A stretch of 28,256 nucleotides of DNA. It comes from CAJYAN01 sp046484825. Lineage in GTDB: Bacteria; Pseudomonadota; Gammaproteobacteria; UBA6429; Thiohalophilaceae. The stretch spans positions 1 through 28,256 of the forward strand of contig JAWOIE010000270.1 in NCBI GenBank assembly GCA_046484825.1, written 5' to 3'. This document shows, piece by piece, positions 22,070-28,256 of the stretch. The notes under the pieces are model-generated. The model searched no databases. It worked only from the letters and a program-made list of their open reading frames with translations, and had not been told where the DNA came from. The number at the start of each line of letters is the position of its first letter. Position 1 is the stretch's first letter. The position numbers were made by a program, and so were the translations under genes.

Positions 22070-24364
22070 ATGGCCAACCAAGGCAACCGATTCGGGCGGT
22101 TTTCGGTGATCCTGTGGCTGCTTGCCATGTCCCTGCCGACGCACGCCGCCGTCGTCGGCCATTACGAAGAATGCAGCCGCAAGGGCGAGAGCTGGATCAT
22201 TCCCGCCATCGAGGCCGCCGGCCACACCCCCAAACTCCTTACCGACCTGACCCGCGCCGACCTGGCCGATATCGACGTCCTGTTCGTCACCAACTGCAGC
22301 CTGTTTTACCACTTTGAAGAATTCACCCGGCGTCTGCCGGAGATCCATGCCGCCGTCAGTGAGGGGCTGATCATGGCCCTGCACGACCGTAATGTCGACC
22401 TGGCCGCGACGGTGCTCCCCGGCCTCGGTCAGCACATGGCCTTTATCTGGAACCCTACGACGGACACCCAGGTGCAGGATGACACCACCCTGCTGACCGA
22501 CGGCCCCGGCGGGGTCATCGACAACAGCACCCTTGATGGAGGCCATGCGGCCAGTCATGGCTATGTCGATGCCAACACCTTCCCCGCGGGGGTGCGCAAC
22601 CTGCTGAGTCAGACCGAAGCCAATCGCAGCGTGGTGTTCAGCTATCCGCACGGCCTCGGGCATGTGCTGTATTCTTCCATTCCCCTGGATTACTACCTGC
22701 GCTTCATTCCGTATTGTTCATTTTATAATGTGGAGCCGGTGCGCTCACTGTGCCTGCAGATTGGCTATGTCTATACGCCGAATGTCATCGCCTACACTGC
22801 CGACCTGGCCCAGCGCGCGCCGCAGGCCAGGGTGGCCGGAGACGTCAGTGTAGATGAAGGCCAGAGCGTGGTGCTGGATGGTTCGGCCAGTGTGGACCCG
22901 CAAAACAGCCCGCTCAGCTATGACTGGCAACAGGTCTCCCCGCAACAGCCCAGTCAGTTGCTTGATGACCCGAGCGCGGCGCAACCGCAATTTACCGCCC
23001 CGCTGGTTACGGACACCCTGGTCGTGACCTACCGGCTGGTGGTGACCAATGCCCGTGGTCTGAGCAGTGAACCCGTCTATCTCAATGTCACGGTCAAGGA
23101 CGTCAACCGGGCCCCGGTGGCCGACGCCGGTGATGACCTGGCGATCAAGGCCGGCGCCATGGCGCAACTGGATGCCAGCCGCAGCTACGACCCCGATGAC
23201 GACCCGTTGCTGAGTTATACCTGGCGGCAGGTGGCCGGACACCCGGTCACCCTGAGCGATAGCACGGCCGTCAGACCCGAGTTTCAGGTCCCCCCTGCGG
23301 TGGGTGAGCGCCTGAGTTTCACCCTGGAGGTCAGTGACGGCAAGGCGGTGAGCGAGGTGGATACCGTCAGCCTGACCGTGCTGGACAATACTCCGCCGCT
23401 CGCGGATGCCGGCGCCGATAGCGTCAGGGACGAGGCCAGCATCGTGGCGCTCAACGGCCTCGGCAGCAGCGATGCGGATGGCGATGTCATCCTGCACCAC
23501 TGGCGCCAGGTCAGCGGCCCCGAGGTCGCGCTGGAGCGCAGCCTCTCGGCCACGCCCACATTCACGGCACCGACCGTCGCGCACGGTGGTGTCGACCTGG
23601 TCTTCGAACTGACGGTGACCGACACCGATCCGCTCAAGCCCCTGTCCGCGACGGACCAGGTCGTGGTGCATGTGCGCAACATCAATGACCCGCCACGCTG
23701 TGACCTGGCGCAACCCAGCCAGGAACTCCTGTGGCCGCCCAATCACAAAATGGTGAAAGTGAGTATCCATGGGATCACCGATGAGGATAGCCTCTACAAC
23801 CAGGTCGCCATCAACATTACCGCCATTACCCAGGACGAACCCGTAGACGGTCGTGGCGATGGCCGCACCAGTCCGGATGGGGTGATCCAGCGCGGTGCGC
23901 CGGACGATAGCGCCCTGTTGCGTGCCGAACGCAGCGCCCTGGGCAATGGCCGCGTCTATGCCATCCACTTCGAGGCCAGTGATGGCCTGGAGGTCTGCAG
24001 TGGCAGCGTCAGTGTCGGGGTGCCTGTATCACGCAAAAACCACCGCGCCGATAAACTCAAGTTTAAACACAAAGGGAACGATAAAGGGGACAGGCACGTC
24101 TCGCCGCGCCACGACCACAAGCGGCAGTGGCAACCGCTAGACGATGGCCAGTTCTATGACGCCAGCGAAGCAGTAGTGGGCGCGCCCACCAAGCAACAAC
24201 ATGAGGCTCTGGCGGCGAAGCTCAAGGCCATGCTCAAGGCGCTCGCAAAGAAACTGGGCAAGTCCGATGAGCATGCGCAGGAACAGAAAGACAAGGCAAA
24301 CAAAAAGGCCGCTGCAGAAAAACAGCACAAGTCAAACGACAAGCATAAAAATCATGGGCGCTAG
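22070..24364 (+). CDS. Secreted PKD-like repeat protein with WPPNHK domain and Lys/His-rich tail
   Basis: This is a 764-residue exported protein. A signal peptide covers residues 1-26 (PTHA/AVV). Residues of about 27-245 form an unfamiliar alpha/beta domain with NCSLFYHFEEF and FSYPHGLGHVLYSSIPLDYYL, which distantly recalls ThuA/glutamine-amidotransferase-like folds. Three PKD/REJ-like beta repeats follow at about 250-345, 348-438 and 442-537, each with VLDGSASVDP- or WRQVSGP-like patterns. Residues 542-653 hold a domain with LWPPNHKMVKVSI, seen in other secreted proteins. The tail from about 654 is extremely rich in Lys, His and Asp and partly helical. It is probably an extracellular matrix or surface-binding protein. 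It lies 51 bases before a diguanylate cyclase, perhaps in one operon. No known name fits. Confidence 0.8.
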   Translation: MANQGNRFGRFSVILWLLAMSLPTHAAVVGHYEECSRKGESWIIPAIEAAGHTPKLLTDLTRADLADIDVLFVTNCSLFYHFEEFTRRLPEIHAAVSEGLIMALHDRNVDLAATVLPGLGQHMAFIWNPTTDTQVQDDTTLLTDGPGGVIDNSTLDGGHAASHGYVDANTFPAGVRNLLSQTEANRSVVFSYPHGLGHVLYSSIPLDYYLRFIPYCSFYNVEPVRSLCLQIGYVYTPNVIAYTADLAQRAPQARVAGDVSVDEGQSVVLDGSASVDPQNSPLSYDWQQVSPQQPSQLLDDPSAAQPQFTAPLVTDTLVVTYRLVVTNARGLSSEPVYLNVTVKDVNRAPVADAGDDLAIKAGAMAQLDASRSYDPDDDPLLSYTWRQVAGHPVTLSDSTAVRPEFQVPPAVGERLSFTLEVSDGKAVSEVDTVSLTVLDNTPPLADAGADSVRDEASIVALNGLGSSDADGDVILHHWRQVSGPEVALERSLSATPTFTAPTVAHGGVDLVFELTVTDTDPLKPLSATDQVVVHVRNINDPPRCDLAQPSQELLWPPNHKMVKVSIHGITDEDSLYNQVAINITAITQDEPVDGRGDGRTSPDGVIQRGAPDDSALLRAERSALGNGRVYAIHFEASDGLEVCSGSVSVGVPVSRKNHRADKLKFKHKGNDKGDRHVSPRHDHKRQWQPLDDGQFYDASEAVVGAPTKQQHEALAAKLKAMLKALAKKLGKSDEHAQEQKDKANKKAAAEKQHKSNDKHKNHGR

Positions 24365-24415
24365 TGCCCCCGACAATGTAAAACAACCACCAAGAGACAA
24401 GGACGGACGGCAGGG

Positions 24416-26266
24416 ATGAACGGCACAAGCAATGACTGGAAGAACAAGTATCTCAACAGCCTGGATGAACTGGAGCGCAAGGAGCAGTCATGGAAACAGG
24501 TCGAGGGCGTCCTGCGCAAGGCGATCTCACGCCTGACCCTGATCGCCCCGGACTCACAGCACGACAGCCTGAACAGTAAACTGGCGGAACTGCGTGGCGC
24601 CATCAATGATGATAGCAGTGCCGATAGACTGCAAACCATTGTCGATGACGTCTCAACACTGATCCAGGAACTGGATAAACAAAAACAGCACACCACCGTG
24701 GCGGAACGGCCCAATGGGGTGCTGCTCGAATTGCTGGAACTGTTTGAGTTTCCAAAAGGCGCGGCCGGGGCGGGGCTGGCGTTAAAGAAAAAGATCCAGG
24801 CGGTGAAAAACGAGCAGGACCTGCGTGCGGTGCTGCCGGAGTTTGCCGGCCTGTTTGAAGAAACCGTCAATATACTCCTGCAGGAAGAGTTCCGAAAAAA
24901 AAGCCCGGACCTGACCCTGCCCGAGAAGCGGCCGTTTTTAAAGCGCCTCCTGGAAAAGGGTGGCAGCGAAAGCGAACGCAAAATGCAGGAAGTCGATGCG
25001 CAACGCCTGATCGCCCCGGCCGCAGGCGAGCTGGTCCTGCAGCTGATGTTGCGCCTGCCACCCCAGGTACAGGCCAAGCTGCAAATCAAAACCCTGAAAC
25101 GCAAGGTTACCCAGGCGCGCTCGCGGGGCGACCTGCTTCCCATCGTTGACGACCTGGCAAAACAACTCAGTGTCGCGCTGCCCGCCACACCGGCGCAGCA
25201 GGAAATGAACGAAGAGGTCCATATGATTGGTGAGGCCCTGCTGGGCCTGGTCAACAAGCTGGACCTGTCCACGGACCTGAAAAATCAGGTGGACGTGGTG
25301 CGCTCCATGCTGTCGCAGGAGGCCGCCAACGAAAATCACTACCTGGTCATCCGCGGCATTGAAAATATTGCCGACCTGGTAAAACAACAGCATGAACGTA
25401 TCACCCGGGAAAAGGCCGAACTGGAAAAATTCCTGTTCGAGACGGCCAGTCGCCTCAAGCAGATTGATACCGAACTGCAGCAGACCGGCCAGTGGCGCGA
25501 GCTGTCCACCCAGGAAGGCCGCAATCTGGATGACAGTGTGCGTGCGGCCATCGGCCACATCAATACCTCGCTCGATTCCTCGGAAAACCTGCTGGAAGTC
25601 AGAAAGGCAATCCGCGTGCGCCTGGACGATATTGATCGCCACATGGCGGGGTTTAGAGAAACCGAGGAACAGCGCAGCGACAACTCCCTGAAGCTGATCA
25701 AACAGCTGCGCAAACAGCTCAATGCCATGGAGCAGGAGGCTGACCTACTACGCAACCAGTTACAACAGAAACACAGCGAAGCCCTGCGCGATGTGCTCAC
25801 CGGTATCCCCAACCGCCTGGCCTACGAAGAGCGCCTGCAAAGTGAACTGGCCCGCTTCAAACGCTATGGCAAGTCGTTTCTCTGCCTGGTGGTCGATGTG
25901 GATCACTTCAAGGTGGTCAATGACACCTTTGGCCATTCCGCCGGGGATCGGGTCTTGAAAATCATTGCCGAGGTCATGCAGGACAATGTGCGGGCCGCGG
26001 ACTTTGTCGCCCGCTTTGGGGGTGAGGAGTTTGTCATTCTGATGCCCGAGACGGACCTGAAGTCGGGCAGCAAGGTGGCGGAAAAGCTGCGGCGCAAGAT
26101 TGAAAAGTGTGACTTCTACTATCGGGACAACCCGGTAAAAATCACCATCTCCGGCGGCATCACCGAGGCCGACAGGGACGACAGCGGCGACACCATTTTC
26201 GACCGCGCCGACAAGGCGCTGTATGAGGCGAAAAAATCAGGCCGTAACCGGATAGTGACCCTTTAA
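24416..26266 (+). CDS. DgcH-like diguanylate cyclase (GGDEF domain)
   Basis: This 616-residue protein makes c-di-GMP from two GTP. The GGDEF domain covers about residues 452-616. It has DVDHFKVVNDTFGH (metal and GTP contacts), the active-site GGEEF (535-539) and an allosteric I-site RAAD (526-529) exactly five residues before it, so product inhibition is expected. Residues 1-450 have no membrane helix and are mostly helical, with a long coiled-coil-like segment (about 320-455) that probably aids dimerisation. The N-terminal part is an unknown sensory module. It follows the PKD-like gene. As I recall, Pseudomonas DgcH lies after dsbA and an EEP gene with a similar long N-terminus. MshE in this window is a plausible c-di-GMP target. 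Confidence 0.93.
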   Translation: MNGTSNDWKNKYLNSLDELERKEQSWKQVEGVLRKAISRLTLIAPDSQHDSLNSKLAELRGAINDDSSADRLQTIVDDVSTLIQELDKQKQHTTVAERPNGVLLELLELFEFPKGAAGAGLALKKKIQAVKNEQDLRAVLPEFAGLFEETVNILLQEEFRKKSPDLTLPEKRPFLKRLLEKGGSESERKMQEVDAQRLIAPAAGELVLQLMLRLPPQVQAKLQIKTLKRKVTQARSRGDLLPIVDDLAKQLSVALPATPAQQEMNEEVHMIGEALLGLVNKLDLSTDLKNQVDVVRSMLSQEAANENHYLVIRGIENIADLVKQQHERITREKAELEKFLFETASRLKQIDTELQQTGQWRELSTQEGRNLDDSVRAAIGHINTSLDSSENLLEVRKAIRVRLDDIDRHMAGFRETEEQRSDNSLKLIKQLRKQLNAMEQEADLLRNQLQQKHSEALRDVLTGIPNRLAYEERLQSELARFKRYGKSFLCLVVDVDHFKVVNDTFGHSAGDRVLKIIAEVMQDNVRAADFVARFGGEEFVILMPETDLKSGSKVAEKLRRKIEKCDFYYRDNPVKITISGGITEADRDDSGDTIFDRADKALYEAKKSGRNRIVTL

Positions 26267-26722
26267 GCTTTACTCAATATTTCAAGGGTTTAACGCCCGC
26301 CAGGGGGTCACGGGCGTGACTCCGGGGCGGATTGCTTCACCCGGCATTAATTGGCATACTTGCGTCGGCTTTTTTCCCGCGTTTGGGATGAGTTTGACGC
26401 CCAGGACCCGTAGCGCAAAAGTGTCTGAAATATAGACCGGGGCACGGCAAAATAACGATAAAACGGCCAGGGTCCGGCCTCCAGAATATACCGTCCAGAA
26501 ATTAACTTAGGAGGCGCAGATAACCTCGGCGTTTCCGCGGTACGCGAAGGCGCCGCTATTTTTGCTGCCGGTCCGGCCAGCGAAAATGCAAAGCACAGTA
26601 TAATGTAACAGTACACTGGTGCCGTGGTTGGGTTCTGCACCATCCTGGAGGGGGTTCAGAGCTTGCCTGCGTAGATTGCTGTTTTTAAGCTGGCCTCACA
26701 TAAAGTATAGAGTTTACCAAGC
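26267..26722. other. 456-base stretch between the GGDEF gene and the ACP gene
   Basis: No well-supported gene is seen. It holds a 14-base palindrome GTCACGGGCGTGAC at 26307-26320, whose arms can also pair differently as ACGCCCG-CGGGCGT. It also has a possible weak terminator-like fold at 26528-26563 followed by TATTTTT, two copies of GGTCCGGCC about 100 bases apart, and a TATAAT at 26599-26604 that may drive the ACP operon. A minus-strand open frame of 98 codons (26347-26643) has a hydrophobic start but no other support. Confidence 0.5.
26599..26604 (+). promoter_or_regulatory. Candidate -10 box of the ACP/aryl polyene-type operon
   Basis: TATAAT lies about 120 bases upstream of the ACP ATG. 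No matching -35 box is seen at 16-18 bases, so an activator may be needed or the match is by chance. Confidence 0.3.
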
Positions 26723-26989
26723 ATGTCGAATCTAACTGATTTTGAATCCGAAGTTGCCGCACTGATTATTGAAAGCCTGAACCTGGAAGACATCGCGGTG
26801 GAGGAAATTGACCCGGAGGCGGCATTGTTCAATGATGGCCTGGGTCTGGACTCCATCGATGCCCTGGAGCTCTCCATGTCACTGGCGACAAAATACGGTG
26901 TTAAACTAAAATCCGATGACCCGGACAACAAAAAGATTTTTTCCTCGTTACGTCAACTGGCCGCATTTGTACAGGCCAACCGGACCTGA
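26723..26989 (+). CDS. Acyl carrier protein, aryl polyene-cluster type
   Basis: This is an 88-residue carrier protein. The phosphopantetheine serine is Ser44 in GLGLDSIDALEL, within the usual four-helix layout. The segment KYGVKLKSDDPDNKKIFSSLRQLAAFV is characteristic, from memory, of the specialised carriers in aryl polyene and related clusters rather than of AcpP for fatty acid synthesis. The ribosome site is weak (AGAG about 10 bases upstream). The next gene starts right at its stop codon, so it opens a compact operon with a dehydratase and an acyltransferase. It would carry the growing polyene or acyl chain in the cytoplasm. Confidence 0.88.
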   Translation: MSNLTDFESEVAALIIESLNLEDIAVEEIDPEAALFNDGLGLDSIDALELSMSLATKYGVKLKSDDPDNKKIFSSLRQLAAFVQANRT

Positions 26990-27334
26990 GTGCGTCCGCC
27001 CCACCTGCCGGGGTTGTGCGCCGCAAACCCTATGGTGATTGACAGCAAATTTAGTATTGCCGCAGACCACCCCGCGCTACCGGGACATTTCCCGGGTCAT
27101 CCTGTAGTGCCGGGAGTGGTCATTCTCGACACCGTCCTGTGTCACATCAAGGCCGCGCTCCCCGGTCGGGTGCTGACCGCCCTGCCCAGTGTCAAATTTC
27201 TCGCCCCCTTGCTGCCTGCAGAGACGGTCCGTCTCCAGGTCGAGAAAAAAAAGCAGGCCCTCCTGGGTTTTCGCTGTTATCGCGGCGCGACCCTGATCTG
27301 TCACGGGCAAATGCGTTTCACCGAGCAGGGCTAG
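26990..27334 (+). CDS. FabZ/FabA-like 3-hydroxyacyl-ACP dehydratase (hot-dog fold)
   Basis: The frame opens with GTG directly after the ACP stop, giving 114 residues. An ATG at 27032 would give 100 residues and still keep the whole fold; neither has a clear ribosome site. The signature GHFPGHPVVPGVVILD carries the catalytic histidine (His33 from the GTG). Asp47 stands where FabZ has its glutamate. It is shorter than housekeeping FabZ, with a compact single hot-dog domain. It would dehydrate 3-hydroxyacyl intermediates on the neighbouring carrier protein, giving the conjugated double bonds in an aryl polyene-type pathway. The family is clear; the pathway follows from neighbours. Confidence 0.8.
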   Translation: MRPPHLPGLCAANPMVIDSKFSIAADHPALPGHFPGHPVVPGVVILDTVLCHIKAALPGRVLTALPSVKFLAPLLPAETVRLQVEKKKQALLGFRCYRGATLICHGQMRFTEQG

Positions 27335-27338
27335 GCGC

Positions 27339-28235
27339 ATGGCGCACGCCTGGGCAGAGCAAAAAGAGCGCAGCAACCCCCTGACCCTGAAACTCATTTG
27401 CTGGCTGGCCCTGCATACCTCGCGGGCCTTTGCCCGCTTACTGCTCTACCCCATTACCGCGTATTTTTATGTGACTGCGCCGCAGGCGCGACGGGCCTCA
27501 GCGAACTACCTGCGCCGGGTCTGGCAACGACCGCCGACACGACGGGACGTGCTCCGCCATATTCACTGCTTTGCCGCCACCATACTGGACCGGGTGTATT
27601 TTCTCACCGACCAGATGGAACGCTTTGACATCGAGATGGTGGGCGTCGAGTTGTTCGATGACTACGTGCGCCACAAACAGGGTTGCATCCTGCTGGGCGC
27701 ACACCTGGGCAGCTTCGACGCCCTGCGCAGCCTGGCCATCAACCGCAGCGAGATCCGACTCAAGATTATGATGTACCACGATCACAATGCCATGATGATG
27801 CGGGTACTGGACAGCCTCAATGCGCGGGTAGCCGAGGCGATTATCAATCTTGCCGATGACAATGCCCTGCTGAAAATGCAAGAGGCCCTGGAACAGGGCG
27901 ATATGGTCGGCACCCTGGCGGACCGCAGTGGCGAGGAAAAGACCTGCACCTGTCAGTTGCTGGGCGAAGCGGTGGAGCTGCCTACCGGTCCCCTGACTAT
28001 TGCCACGATTGTGCAGGCCCCCGTACTGATGTTTTTCCCCCTCTATCTCGGTGGCAACCGCTATGCGATATACTTTGAGAAACTGAGCGAACCGCTGCAG
28101 GTGCCGCGCAGTGAACGCGCCGAGGTGGTCGCCGCGTTGGCGCAACAATACGCCAGCAGGCTGGAACACTATATAAAACTGGCACCGCTCAACTGGTTTA
28201 ACTTTTATGATTACTGGCGTGATGAAAAAGACTAG
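27339..28235 (+). CDS. LpxL/HtrB-like lysophospholipid acyltransferase
   Basis: This is a 298-residue membrane-associated acyltransferase starting 4 bases after the dehydratase stop. A hydrophobic N-terminal segment (about 17-46) could anchor it. The HX4D catalytic motif is HLGSFD (His122 and Asp127) in LGAHLGSFDALR, followed by a DRSGEEK block near residues 192-198 and LPTGPLTIA, as in the LpxL/HtrB family. Members in aryl polyene clusters are thought to attach the polyene or an acyl chain to a lipid anchor, whereas LpxL itself acylates lipid A. Tight spacing with the ACP and dehydratase genes favours the former. The operon probably continues past the window; only 21 bases remain. Confidence 0.86.
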   Translation: MAHAWAEQKERSNPLTLKLICWLALHTSRAFARLLLYPITAYFYVTAPQARRASANYLRRVWQRPPTRRDVLRHIHCFAATILDRVYFLTDQMERFDIEMVGVELFDDYVRHKQGCILLGAHLGSFDALRSLAINRSEIRLKIMMYHDHNAMMMRVLDSLNARVAEAIINLADDNALLKMQEALEQGDMVGTLADRSGEEKTCTCQLLGEAVELPTGPLTIATIVQAPVLMFFPLYLGGNRYAIYFEKLSEPLQVPRSERAEVVAALAQQYASRLEHYIKLAPLNWFNFYDYWRDEKD

Positions 28236-28256
28236 TGGAATACTGCTCATGGCCTG

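Noticed and set aside
22745..23968. Long minus-strand open frame (407 codons) antisense to the PKD-like gene
   Set aside because: It is a high-GC shadow frame with no domain. The plus-strand gene has a signal peptide, recognisable repeats and a ribosome site.
26347..26365. TTGGCATACTTGC as a sigma-54 promoter
   Set aside because: The GG and GC elements are 9 bases apart, not the 12 required.
26347..26643. Minus-strand open frame of 98 codons with a hydrophobic N-terminus
   Set aside because: There is no recognisable domain and no supported ribosome site, and it overlaps the likely promoter of the ACP operon. It is kept as a note in the intergenic feature only.
28249..28256. ATG near the right edge as the start of the next gene
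   Set aside because: Only eight bases remain, too few to support a coding call.

Overview
The window looks like a chromosomal segment of a free-living gammaproteobacterium of moderate to moderately high GC. It carries MSHA pilus genes, c4 and c5 cytochromes, TrmL, EngB and a block whose gene order I recall from Pseudomonas. I cannot name the genus. I saw no rRNA, tRNA, CRISPR array, insertion sequence or phage gene.

Positions 1-10497 (all minus strand) hold a mannose-sensitive-hemagglutinin (MSHA) type IV pilus locus. In transcription order it is mshE (assembly ATPase), mshG (platform protein), a prepilin-like gene, an unrecognised four-helix membrane protein, mshA (major pilin), mshC, mshD, mshO, mshP (minor pilins) and a large mshQ-like adhesin cut by the left window edge. 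The mshI-mshN part (secretin and alignment complex) is not next to mshE. Two strong hairpins flank the mshC start codon. Positions 10579-12669 (minus) hold a class 1B-like dihydroorotate dehydrogenase, an amidohydrolase and a small lipoprotein.

Positions 12795-26266 are mostly plus strand. trmL comes first. It is followed by a stretch that looks like an independent small-RNA gene: an extended -10 promoter, three hairpins and an intrinsic terminator, convergent with engB. This is the place where Spot 42 (enterics) and ErsA (Pseudomonas) lie. After engB come cytochrome c5, cytochrome c4, the System II cytochrome c maturation pair resB/ccsA, dsbA, an acetolactate-synthase-like TPP enzyme, an endonuclease/exonuclease/phosphatase protein, a secreted PKD-like repeat protein and a GGDEF diguanylate cyclase. 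As I recall it, the Pseudomonas block is engB - cytochromes - dsbA - EEP protein - DgcH. Here resB/ccsA, the TPP enzyme and the PKD-like protein are extra members of that block.

Positions 26723 to the right edge hold an acyl carrier protein, a FabZ/FabA-like hot-dog dehydratase and an LpxL/HtrB-like acyltransferase. These look like the first genes of an aryl polyene-type lipid/pigment cluster that continues beyond the window.

Two themes link the regions. The first is surface attachment under c-di-GMP control: MshE has an N-terminal c-di-GMP-binding MshEN domain, MshQ and the PKD-like protein are predicted surface or secreted proteins, and the GGDEF protein has an intact active site and I-site. 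The second is periplasmic redox and cytochrome c assembly: c4, c5, ResB/CcsA and DsbA.
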